This document shows, piece after piece, positions 1 through 8,217 of a stretch of DNA of 64,000 nucleotides. Source of the DNA: Flammeovirgaceae bacterium UBA5585 (lineage in GTDB: Bacteria > Bacteroidota > Bacteroidia > Cytophagales > Cyclobacteriaceae). Below the pieces are notes generated by a model. It made no database searches. It saw nothing but the letters and a program-made list of their open reading frames with translations, and had not been told where the DNA came from. How positions within the stretch are numbered: position 1 is the first letter of the stretch; each line of letters opens with the position of its first letter. Made by a program: the position numbers and the translations under genes. Where the stretch lies: positions 1 through 64,000 of the forward strand of contig DILT01000016.1 of the NCBI GenBank assembly GCA_002425185.1, given 5' to 3'.

Positions 1-194
1 TACTTACAACATTCAAATATACTTAATGCACATATATCTCTTATAACGATGGCCCTGTTAACCGAAATGGCTATGTGTATATATTTTCGCCTCAATAGCG
101 GTAAATACTGCTATTTAAGGCTTTTCATAGTCGCGTAGTAATACAAACCCTCTTCAAAAAATAGCACAAATTGTCATCTGGTAATAACTCCATC

Positions 195-1841
195 CTACCG
201 GATGTACACGGGCTTGCCCCCTACAAAGGTGCGGAGCACAGTAACTTGATTTAGTTGCTCGGGAGCAACGGTCAACAGGTTTTTATCCAGTACCACAAAG
301 TCGGCCAGTTTGCCGGGTGTAAGTGTACCCTTGCGGTGCGCATCAAACGATGCGTAGGCAGCGTTGCGGGTATAGGCAACCAGTGCTTGCGCTACGGTTA
401 TTTTTTGCTCAGGCACCCAACCTTCAGGGTTTAGGCTGTCAAGCGTGCGCCTGGTCACGGCCGCATAAATACCTTCCAGTGGTGTGGGCGGAGCCACAAA
501 CCAATCGCTGCCAAAGGCTACAATGGCACCGGCATCGAACAAACTTTTAAAGGCATAGGTAGTCTTGATACGTTCAGCACCAATCACTTTTTCGGCCCAG
601 CGGCCATCATCAATAGCATGGTAAGGTTGCATGCTGGGAATAACGTTCAGTTGCGCAAAACGCGGAATGTCAGCGGGTGCAATGTGTTGGGCATGTTCTA
701 TACGAAAACGTCTGTCTTTGATACCGTTTTCCTTTTCAACACGTTCGAATATATTCAACAAGGAATTAATGGCGCGATCACCAATGGCATGCACCATGAG
801 TTGCAGTCCGGCTTTGTCTGCCTGGCTTATCCAGTGGTAAAGTTGCTCCGGTGTATTTACCCATAACCCGGTATCGGTTGGGGCATCGGTGAAGGGTTCA
901 AAAAAGGCAGCCGTGTGTGAACCCAATGACCCGTCCACAAAACCTTTCAAGCCACCAAACTTCAACCAATCATCGCCCCTGCCCTGTTGATCTATTTTCT
1001 CCTTCAGTTGTTCCCACTGACTTAACGGGTACATGGCATAAATACGCGTGATGAGGCTCTTGGTTTTGTGTGCACGTTCCAGTGCATCAACGTGACCTGT
1101 CATGTGGTGTACGGAGGTTACTCCATGGGAGGCCACATAGTGCATGGCAGCCTGCAAGGCCTGATCGGTTTGTTCGGGTGTGGGCAGGGGTATGTGAGGA
1201 TAAATAAGGTCTGCGGCATTGTCTTTAAAAATTCCGGTAAGTTGTCCTTTGCTGTCGCGCACGATGGTTCCGCCTCTCACATCCTTTACGGGTTGTTTTA
1301 TGTTGGCTGCACGGAGGGCCACACTGTTGGCCAGCGACATGTGTCCGTCAAGCCGGGTAACAAACACCGGGTGATGGGGTGTGATGGAATCGATCCAGTG
1401 GCGTGTAGGCAATTCTCCACCCCAGTTTTCATGATCCCAGTCGCCACCGAGTATCCATGTACCTTCCGGCTGTGTTGCCACAAAGGCCTTGATGCGTGAG
1501 ATAAATTCGTGCGGTGTGCGTGCATCGCGCAGCTGCACCGAAGAAAGGTTGAAGCCCCCATCGAAAAAGTGAACGTGGCAATCGATGAAGCCGGGTGTAA
1601 CAAAGGTGCCTTGCAGGTCGAGGACTGTAGTGGATGGCCCTTTGTATTTTAGTATGGCTTCGGTGGCGCCCACTGCCACAAGGGTATCACCGGCAATGGC
1701 CATGGCTTGCGCAGAAGGATTGCTTTCATCGCCTGTCCAGATGGTGGCGTTAGTGATGATGAGGTCGGCCGGGGGTAGTTGACGGGTGCAGGAGAAGAGT
1801 AATAATCCTGCAACAAAAAGGATGGAGATGGTTTGATTCAT
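195..1841 (-). CDS. Amidohydrolase, YtcJ-like, lipoprotein
   Basis: A 548-residue metal-dependent hydrolase of the amidohydrolase 3 (YtcJ-like) family, which hydrolyses C-N bonds; the substrate cannot be told from sequence. The N-terminus is a lipoprotein signal with the lipobox cysteine at residue 18 (LLFSC), so it is probably anchored facing the periplasm. The TIM-barrel metal ligands are visible: HVH in GFIDCHVHF near residue 90, a His in MVHAIGDRA, EHAQH, and a late Asp in FGSDWF. The final part is the usual beta-sandwich segment (GKLADFVVLD). It is on the same strand as the penicillin-acylase-like gene upstream, but a 190-bp gap with repeats separates them, so they are probably not one operon. 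The family call is firm; the physiological role is open. Confidence 0.9.
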   Translation of the reverse strand: MNQTISILFVAGLLLFSCTRQLPPADLIITNATIWTGDESNPSAQAMAIAGDTLVAVGATEAILKYKGPSTTVLDLQGTFVTPGFIDCHVHFFDGGFNLSSVQLRDARTPHEFISRIKAFVATQPEGTWILGGDWDHENWGGELPTRHWIDSITPHHPVFVTRLDGHMSLANSVALRAANIKQPVKDVRGGTIVRDSKGQLTGIFKDNAADLIYPHIPLPTPEQTDQALQAAMHYVASHGVTSVHHMTGHVDALERAHKTKSLITRIYAMYPLSQWEQLKEKIDQQGRGDDWLKFGGLKGFVDGSLGSHTAAFFEPFTDAPTDTGLWVNTPEQLYHWISQADKAGLQLMVHAIGDRAINSLLNIFERVEKENGIKDRRFRIEHAQHIAPADIPRFAQLNVIPSMQPYHAIDDGRWAEKVIGAERIKTTYAFKSLFDAGAIVAFGSDWFVAPPTPLEGIYAAVTRRTLDSLNPEGWVPEQKITVAQALVAYTRNAAYASFDAHRKGTLTPGKLADFVVLDKNLLTVAPEQLNQVTVLRTFVGGKPVYIR

Positions 1842-1901
1842 GTTAGTTTACTTACTGATTAATAATATTCTTTTCGACAGCCTTCGTCACCCTTCGACAC
1901 C

Positions 1902-2013
1902 CTTCGACAAGCTCAGGGTGACAATTTCGACAAGCTCAGGGTGAGAAGAATTAATTGTCATGCTGAGCTTGTCGAAGCATGAATTTGTCAGGAACCATTA
2001 GCTTGTCGAAACA
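1902..2013. repeat. Cluster of short CTTCGACAAGCTCAGGGTGA repeats
   Basis: Between the amidohydrolase and acylase genes lie two direct copies of a TTCGACAAGCTCAGGGTGA unit (about 1902-1924 and 1925-1945). An inverted copy reads GTCATGCTGAGCTTGTCGAA (about 1957-1976) and a truncated inverted copy AGCTTGTCGAAACA lies near 2000-2013. Degenerate CCTTCG pieces sit just before, at 1880-1902. The opposed copies could fold into a long hairpin in RNA. This is the form of a dispersed intergenic REP-like repeat; I did not see further copies elsewhere in the window. Confidence 0.75.
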
Positions 2014-2032
2014 TAATTATGCAACATGCATA

Positions 2033-4216
2033 CTACAATCCCGGCTTATATTTTCGTGCTGCGCGCCTCTCTACATCTTCCTTATAAAAGGCAACATTCT
2101 TAAACTGCACATCGGCATAGCGCTGCGCCTGGTCAAAGAAGTGAGGGGATTTCGGGTCACCGCTTTGTCCGCCAGCCAAAATACTTTTAGCTTTTACCCG
2201 TTCGCCAAACTCTACCACCGCCACAAAACTATTGCCGTGAACGCCATACAGTTTCTTTGTATTCGGACCCGGGCGTGATGAATAGGCTCCTAACGCTCCC
2301 CAATTGCCTGAGGCCAAGCCGATAGCAATACTCGGCTCATTATCATCTAATCGCTGAACAATAGATCCATCCAGTCGCTGAAAGCGGTTGATCTCACCCC
2401 ATGGTTTGTTCCAATCACCAAAATCATCTTTTAGTTTTTGTATTGCCTCAGCAAAAATTTCAAGTCGTTGCTCATGCGGTGTACCCGTGCCGAAATAATT
2501 CACGCGCTCCATAGGCGATAATCCTTCTGGCCGAGGCCCTTTTTGTAAATACAATATTCCATAAAAATGCGCCAGTGTCATTCCTACCGCTTCTTTTGAT
2601 ACGGTCAGATTCCATGCGCGCAACACCTCAATGGCAGGTTTAAGGTGAGCATATTTCTTCCCGGATTTATCGAATGCTTCAATCAACCCCGGTATCAATT
2701 TTTCAAAACCGGTTATGTACGGATCATACGCAGTTTCAATCAGTTTATCCAGGGTGTATCCGCTTCTTCCAGTAAGTACTTTAATGGCGTGCACACCCCG
2801 AAAGTTTTCCGGTTCGGTGGCCATGTAATATGGGTAGTTTTCCTTCTTCGGACTGTATTCCAAAGCCGAAGTGAATGGCGTGGAGTTACAATTCTGTATC
2901 CAGCCATTGCCGGGATTTAAAAGTTGAATGCAATCATCCACTTCATGCAAGCCTTGCCAGTCGGTTGCCGGGTTGCTACCATCTACCGGTTTGTTGTAAT
3001 CAAATCGCACATCGCGTTTCGGGATAAAATTGCCCTGGAAGTAGGCAATGTTCCCATCCGCATCGGCATACACCGTGTTGTTCGATGAATTGGTTTTCAA
3101 CTCCATTACCTGCTTAAACGCTGCATGCGAATTTGTTTTGGTACGGTTATACGATTGTTGTAATGCTTTCGATGGGCTCCACATCATGGCGGTGGCTACC
3201 CACTTATCATCCTGCTTATGCGTAACCGGGCCGTGATGGGTTCGGTAGATGGTAAATTCCTTTTGAATAAGGGTATCACCACTTTTATAGTTAAGCAACA
3301 CCTGCTTTTCTATAACAGGTTTCAATTCATCGCCATATCGATAGAAATACTTGCCATCCTGTTCTTCAATTGTTTCTAAAAACTCATCCATCACATCAGT
3401 GTAGGATGAAGTGTGCATCCACCCATTTTTTTCGTTGAAACCCTGGTACACAAAAAACTGGCCCCAGGTTACGGCACCATATACATTCAAACCCCGTCCG
3501 ACCTGGTCGTCCGGGCGGGCCTCTTCACTAACCACATGCACTTCGCCCCGAAAGAAGAATGACGTATGCGGATTAATCAGCAACATGGCATTACCGGATT
3601 CAGTTAATTTACCGGAGATGGCAAAGCCATTGGAGCCTTGAGGATCAGCTGGCATAAATGACTCTTCGGCTTCCACTAATGCTACTGGTTTATCTTCATA
3701 AAACTCCTTAATCTTTCGTGTTGATATGGACTCAATATCACCCCCAATACTACCTTCACTGAAATACATGGGCATCCAGGGCTCAAAGCGGGTAAGCAAT
3801 TTTGGTTTTACTTCCGGATGAGTGTGCAAATAATAATTGATACCATCCGCGAAAGCATTGCAAAGTTTTTTTAACCACTCTGGGCTATTTTCATATTCAG
3901 CTATAGCTTCTTCCTTGGTCATAAATAAGTTGGCGCGCAGATCACTGTACAGTGCATCCTCCCCTTCCACTTCTGCCAACCGACCAATGGCCCAGGTGTA
4001 GTTTCGCTCTACACGCGGAAAATCATCTTCACATTGTGCATACAGCAATCCGAATACAGCATCCGCATCAGTCTTTCCATAGATGTGTGGCACGCCAAAA
4101 TCATCGCGGATAATGGTTACGTTAGCGGCATGATTCTTCCACCTTGAAAAATCATCGTTAACAGTGGTGCAAGAAACTGTAACTAAAAGAACAAGAAGTA
4201 AAATAATGATTCGCAT
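2033..4216 (-). CDS. Penicillin acylase family Ntn-hydrolase, lipoprotein
   Basis: A 727-residue protein of the penicillin amidase/acyl-homoserine-lactone acylase family. These enzymes cleave amide bonds between an acyl chain and an amine after self-cleavage into alpha and beta chains. The lipobox Cys is residue 16 (VTVSC). An early conserved stretch is DDFGVPHIYG (about 38-47). The new N-terminal nucleophile should be Ser195 in DPQGSNGFAISG, with cleavage after Gly194. NPHTSFFFRGEVH and a late GNS motif (YGVHGNSFVAVVEFG) are also family features. Acylases of this group can degrade quorum-sensing lactones, but the substrate is not predictable here. A promoter should lie in the 139-bp gap shared with the divergent gene at 4356. 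Confidence 0.9.
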   Translation of the reverse strand: MRIIILLLVLLVTVSCTTVNDDFSRWKNHAANVTIIRDDFGVPHIYGKTDADAVFGLLYAQCEDDFPRVERNYTWAIGRLAEVEGEDALYSDLRANLFMTKEEAIAEYENSPEWLKKLCNAFADGINYYLHTHPEVKPKLLTRFEPWMPMYFSEGSIGGDIESISTRKIKEFYEDKPVALVEAEESFMPADPQGSNGFAISGKLTESGNAMLLINPHTSFFFRGEVHVVSEEARPDDQVGRGLNVYGAVTWGQFFVYQGFNEKNGWMHTSSYTDVMDEFLETIEEQDGKYFYRYGDELKPVIEKQVLLNYKSGDTLIQKEFTIYRTHHGPVTHKQDDKWVATAMMWSPSKALQQSYNRTKTNSHAAFKQVMELKTNSSNNTVYADADGNIAYFQGNFIPKRDVRFDYNKPVDGSNPATDWQGLHEVDDCIQLLNPGNGWIQNCNSTPFTSALEYSPKKENYPYYMATEPENFRGVHAIKVLTGRSGYTLDKLIETAYDPYITGFEKLIPGLIEAFDKSGKKYAHLKPAIEVLRAWNLTVSKEAVGMTLAHFYGILYLQKGPRPEGLSPMERVNYFGTGTPHEQRLEIFAEAIQKLKDDFGDWNKPWGEINRFQRLDGSIVQRLDDNEPSIAIGLASGNWGALGAYSSRPGPNTKKLYGVHGNSFVAVVEFGERVKAKSILAGGQSGDPKSPHFFDQAQRYADVQFKNVAFYKEDVERRAARKYKPGL

Positions 4217-4355
4217 GAGATTAATAAAATATGTTCAATATAGGTATACCTCTTAACCTTTATAAAACCGATAGTCAAAAATTTTGAAGAATATGATTTA
4301 GATGGTGCAGTCATCCATTTGAAATTTGACGATCCTGAACTACATTCGAATACCT

Positions 4356-6725
4356 ATGCTTGATCTATATATTGTTGGTCGCCCGCTACGCGTGAGCATG
4401 GTCGGGTTGGCCTTATTGCTTGCTTCCCTTGCCTGCGCCCAGGAAAGAATACTCCATTTTAAAAGTTCGCTGGTTTTACAGGCTAACCATGCTATAGATG
4501 TAACGGAAACCATAACCATACTTTCTTCGGGTATCAATTTCAAACGTGGTATTTACCGAACGTTGCCGTTGAATGATGCTAACCTTAATTACGAAGTAGT
4601 CTCCTGCTCACGAAATGGGTCAGAACAACCATATTCAATCGAACGAAGCAAAAATTCATTTTCTGTTTTAATCGGTAACGATTTACTGGAGCCCGGGGAA
4701 CACACCTATATAATTATGTACCGTGTTTACCGTGAGGCAAATACCTTTAATCCCTTTAAATGGTCCGTTACCGGCTCCTGGAATTTTTCGATGGACAGTG
4801 TGGAGGCTGAAATCCGTGCAGAAGACGGAAAACTTACCGATTTTAAAGCAAGCCTGGAAATTGTAAATACATGTAACTGTTCATTTGAAACAGCGGAAAA
4901 TACCTACGGGCGCGTTATACTTAATGAAACACTTAAGCCCGGAGATGATTTATTACTTCACGTCAACTGGGCTACTTCAAACAATACCGCTAACCGGTGG
5001 ACAACTACAGAACGCATCACCTCCTTCAAAAGCCTGTTGCAGGTACAAGGGGATCGTACACTTACCGTAACTGAGAAAATTACTGTTCAGTCCAAAGGTG
5101 TAAACATAATACATGGAATTTACAGAGAGTTATTGCCTCAGGCAGATCTGGGAGGTTACGAAGTGCTTACGGTGCAACGCAATGGCCAACCGGAACATTA
5201 CCAGGTGGAAAGCATGGGCAAAAAATTTAAAATAAAAATTGGCCACGAAAATATTTTTTTGGAACCCGGGCTGTACGAATACCTGATTCGGTATAAGGTT
5301 GAACGGGAAGTCCATACCCGTTTAGACTTTCATTTTGTTTACTGGAATGTAACCGGCAACGATTGGAAATTTCCTATTGACACCGTTGAGGCCACTGTCA
5401 TTATTCCCTCAAAGGAATTTATCTCCTTTGAAGGTTATTCAGGAAAGCGCGGAAGCAAACAATGCGTGGGTTGTTTTTTCACTCTATTGAACGATTCTAC
5501 CTACCAGGTTCAATCGGTAACCACGCTTCCACCCGGTTCAGGATTAACGATACTAACCAAATGGAAACATAACCTGAAATTTTCAGCGGTTATTACAAAC
5601 AGTCTACATGATTATGCGCTCACCTTAGGCTGGATTATTGTGATTGCTATAATGGTTTATCTGCTTGAACGATCGCGAAAGCAGATTAAAACGGAAGCGC
5701 AGTCACTAAAGCCTGCTGAAATAAATCCCGAGGACTACTCCCCTGCGTTACTCACCATGCTGGCCAGTAAGTATATTATCACGGAGTACCGTATGAAGGC
5801 CTTGCTGTCTTCCCTATTCAATCTATCGCTGAAAGGTTATCTTGAAGTTGAAGAGGGTTCATCAAAACGTAAAAGTATAGTTCGTGCCAAAGAGAATACC
5901 GAGCCTGTATATGAAGAGGACGCAGAACTGTTCAAGCTGCTATTCAAAAAAGAAAAATCATTTGAGTTCTCGAAAAGAAGATCAAGAGAAGTACAGAGTA
6001 TACTCAGCGATTTTAACACTTTCATGGAAACTCATTATAACTTGGAGCAATTCATCCATAACAACTATAGCAAGTTGCTTGGCCCGTTCCTGCTTTATTT
6101 AGCTGCTATACTGCTCACCGTTGTGTTCCACTCAGGTGCTGAGCGGTGGATACTACTCGCACCGATACTTGGTTCCGGAATGTTTCCTGCCCTGGCAGAA
6201 AGTTCACGCCATATGTTTCTTCACGAAAAGGAATTATTCCAAAAGATTAACTGGGCGCACATATTTTGGATGGTTGTATCTGCCGCCTTTACTATTGGAG
6301 TATTCTTTCTATTAAGTTTAAACGACATGGCCAGGCCGGTAAACCTGGTTTTGTTTGCGGCCGCTGCCTACCTTTTAACCTATTACTATTACACCATGCG
6401 GGTAAAAACTTCAGAAGGAATGGCCGTTCTCAATTACATTAGCGCGCAAAGCATTACTGCCAAACGGCTAATGAAACAAAAATCGTTTGCCGAAGATGAT
6501 ATGAACTGGCTCAAGAACAACCTGCCCTTTCTTCAGGCTTATGGTGTTAAACCAAAAACGCTGGATAAACAACTTGGCGTATTGGACAAGAACTTATCGG
6601 CAGCGATGGAAGAGTTTTATCGTACAGTCAGGGCTGCAAGTACCATCAGTATTTCTGTCAGCTCATCGTCCTCCAGCGGATCATCCGGAGGTGGTGGCGG
6701 AGGCGGTGGCGGTGGCGGCTGGTAA
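4356..6725 (+). CDS. DUF2207 membrane protein with duplicated ectodomain
   Basis: A 789-residue predicted membrane protein with DUF2207 domains. The ATG at 4356 gives a signal peptide ending LASLACAQ; an upstream TTG at 4326 and an ATG at 4398 are alternatives. The exported part contains two similar halves of about 190 residues. One starts ERILHFKSSLVL with INFKRGIYRTLP; the other starts ERITSFKSLLQV with VNIIHGIYRELL. A transmembrane helix follows (LGWIIVIAIMVYLL), then a cytoplasmic domain (LTMLASKYIITEYRMKALLS) and four more hydrophobic helices. The C-terminus is a Ser run followed by about eleven Gly and a Trp, a low-complexity tail common in this family. The function of DUF2207 is unknown. 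The gene converges on the DUF4440 gene with only 4 bp between stops. Confidence 0.85.
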   Translation: MLDLYIVGRPLRVSMVGLALLLASLACAQERILHFKSSLVLQANHAIDVTETITILSSGINFKRGIYRTLPLNDANLNYEVVSCSRNGSEQPYSIERSKNSFSVLIGNDLLEPGEHTYIIMYRVYREANTFNPFKWSVTGSWNFSMDSVEAEIRAEDGKLTDFKASLEIVNTCNCSFETAENTYGRVILNETLKPGDDLLLHVNWATSNNTANRWTTTERITSFKSLLQVQGDRTLTVTEKITVQSKGVNIIHGIYRELLPQADLGGYEVLTVQRNGQPEHYQVESMGKKFKIKIGHENIFLEPGLYEYLIRYKVEREVHTRLDFHFVYWNVTGNDWKFPIDTVEATVIIPSKEFISFEGYSGKRGSKQCVGCFFTLLNDSTYQVQSVTTLPPGSGLTILTKWKHNLKFSAVITNSLHDYALTLGWIIVIAIMVYLLERSRKQIKTEAQSLKPAEINPEDYSPALLTMLASKYIITEYRMKALLSSLFNLSLKGYLEVEEGSSKRKSIVRAKENTEPVYEEDAELFKLLFKKEKSFEFSKRRSREVQSILSDFNTFMETHYNLEQFIHNNYSKLLGPFLLYLAAILLTVVFHSGAERWILLAPILGSGMFPALAESSRHMFLHEKELFQKINWAHIFWMVVSAAFTIGVFFLLSLNDMARPVNLVLFAAAAYLLTYYYYTMRVKTSEGMAVLNYISAQSITAKRLMKQKSFAEDDMNWLKNNLPFLQAYGVKPKTLDKQLGVLDKNLSAAMEEFYRTVRAASTISISVSSSSSSGSSGGGGGGGGGGGW

Positions 6726-6729
6726 ACTT

Positions 6730-7173
6730 TCAATGATCGTAGCTGATCACACGGGAAATTTTCCATTGTTGATGCTCGAACTTCCACACATGAACAAACC
6801 GGAATGTTCCGCAATCTTCTTTTCCATTTTCTATATGGCAAAATCTATGCGAGGCTAGCTGAACTGCACCGTAATCACCTATCGGGTAAACTTCCATACT
6901 ATCCGGTACCAATGTGCGGGTAAGTCCGAGTTTACGATCACAATTGCCTTTAATAGCATTAATGGTGTACGCATAATCTGTCAGGCCTCCCTTATCGTGG
7001 TAGAACTCAAGGTCTTTGGTAAACATGGAACCAAATTTTTCAATGTCACAGGTATTGAAAGCCGTAAAAACGATGCTGTCCAGCGATTCAATCTTCTTAA
7101 ACAAATCATCAGAACCTTGAGCTGCTACAGCAAGTGAAACAGTCATCAGAAGTGGAGTCAGGTATAATTTCAT
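6730..7173 (-). CDS. DUF4440 / SnoaL-like exported protein
   Basis: A 147-residue protein with a signal peptide (MKLYLTPLLMTVSLAVAAQG) followed by a small NTF2-like fold of the DUF4440 type. The pattern LDSIVFTAFNTCDIEKFGSMF, then FYHDKGG, then a C-terminal RFVHVWKFEHQQWKISRV is characteristic. Family members are small cone-shaped domains that may bind or modify small ligands, and many have no known activity. It is probably periplasmic. It stands alone on its strand and converges with the DUF2207 gene. No catalytic residues can be assigned. Confidence 0.8.
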   Translation of the reverse strand: MKLYLTPLLMTVSLAVAAQGSDDLFKKIESLDSIVFTAFNTCDIEKFGSMFTKDLEFYHDKGGLTDYAYTINAIKGNCDRKLGLTRTLVPDSMEVYPIGDYGAVQLASHRFCHIENGKEDCGTFRFVHVWKFEHQQWKISRVISYDH

Positions 7174-7356
7174 AGTGGCAATTAGGAGTTCGCAACAGGC
7201 CTAACGAAAAATGATGCCGAAAAGAAATCCTTGAATTCCAGTAAACAGCAGTGTAAAAAATAAAATTAGTGTACAGAAACGTATAGCCACTTGTACAATA
7301 ATGAACAAACCTACTGGTCGCACAGTACCAATTGATTATTTTGGCAAAAAAAAACT

Positions 7357-7536
7357 ATGACCATCGATCCAAAATTCAAACCCATTCTCCTCGAGGCATT
7401 GGAGGATATGATGTACAAATTATCGCTTCAGCTGTCGGAACTAAAAGGGGGACCGCTTACACCTGAGCGCAAGAAATTAACAGCCAAACAAAACTCAGTG
7501 GAAGAATTGCAACACCTGATCTCTGCAATGAAGTGA
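7357..7536 (+). CDS. Small hypothetical protein, 59 aa
   Basis: An ATG-started reading frame of 59 codons in the gap between the DUF4440 and rhodanese genes. It is charged and helical: it starts MTIDPKFKPILLEALEDMMY and ends EELQHLISAMK. Heptad-like spacing of Leu/Met suggests a helical hairpin. An A-rich run (GGCAAAAAAAAACT) directly precedes the start, as is common for Bacteroidota leaders. It converges with the rhodanese gene, with 17 bp between stops. No family is recognised. The composition looks like real coding sequence, but conservation would have to confirm it. Confidence 0.55.
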   Translation: MTIDPKFKPILLEALEDMMYKLSLQLSELKGGPLTPERKKLTAKQNSVEELQHLISAMK

Positions 7537-7553
7537 CGATTTTTTCAGAGCAA

Positions 7554-8024
7554 CTACTCAACAACAGGTTTACCTGATTCTTTCCAGGCTTTAAAGCCGC
7601 CATCCATATGGGCAACATTTTCGTAACCCATTTGCTTTAAAGTAGCTGTAGCCAGGGCAGATCGTCCGCCTGAAGCGCAATGCAAAATAATTCTCTTGCT
7701 CTTGTCGAATTCGGGTTTGTAATACGGCATTGATGGGTCGGCATAAAACTCCAGCATACCACGGGGTGCATGTACAGCGCCAGCAATTTTTCCATTCTGC
7801 TTAAGCTCTTCCGTTTCCCGAATGTCAATTAATACAACATTACCTTTCGCCAACTCATCTTGTACTTGTTGGGGTGTTAAATTTTCAATTTGTTGTTTGG
7901 CAGCCTTTACCATTTCGGAAGCCGATTTCGGTGCAGGATTAGATTGCGCTATTAGTAATGATGAAACAGACATCATCACTATCATCAGCACAAATACACT
8001 GATTTTTCCGTTTGTATTTTTCAT
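7554..8024 (-). CDS. Rhodanese-like domain protein, exported
   Basis: A 156-residue single-domain rhodanese (sulfurtransferase fold). An N-terminal signal peptide (ISVFVLMIVMMSVSSLLIAQ) points to the periplasm. The domain has the entry motif VVLIDIRETEE, the active-site loop CASGGRSA with the persulfide-forming Cys, and the closing MDGGFKAWKESGKPV. A six-residue active-site loop fits sulfur or cyanide substrates rather than phosphate. It is probably monocistronic and has an unusually strong Shine-Dalgarno sequence (separate entry). The family is certain; the in vivo sulfur donor and acceptor are unknown. Confidence 0.92.
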   Translation of the reverse strand: MKNTNGKISVFVLMIVMMSVSSLLIAQSNPAPKSASEMVKAAKQQIENLTPQQVQDELAKGNVVLIDIRETEELKQNGKIAGAVHAPRGMLEFYADPSMPYYKPEFDKSKRIILHCASGGRSALATATLKQMGYENVAHMDGGFKAWKESGKPVVE

Positions 8025-8031
8025 GATTTAG

Positions 8032-8038
8032 TCCTCCT
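8032..8038 (-). promoter_or_regulatory. Shine-Dalgarno AGGAGGA of rhodanese gene
   Basis: On the minus strand AGGAGGA lies 7 nt before the ATG at 8024. Bacteroidota genes usually lack such sites and none of the neighbouring starts I looked at has one, so this is an exceptional leader. Confidence 0.6.
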
Positions 8039-8217
8039 TGGGTTTGGTTATGTAAATAAATTTACTGCTTATTCACGAACGGTTTCTAAAAACTCGATTT
8101 TTAAAAATTTACTTTGTTTTTATTGGATTAGGGGCATTATATCAGCCCTGTTTAACAACCTGACGGAACAGAGCCTATAGTTTCCTATCTTTAACCAACA
8201 TCAATTTGTATCGCATT

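Noticed and set aside
1..194. Hidden gene at the left edge
   Set aside because: The A/T-rich stretch has several stops in each frame and no recognisable RNA or protein.
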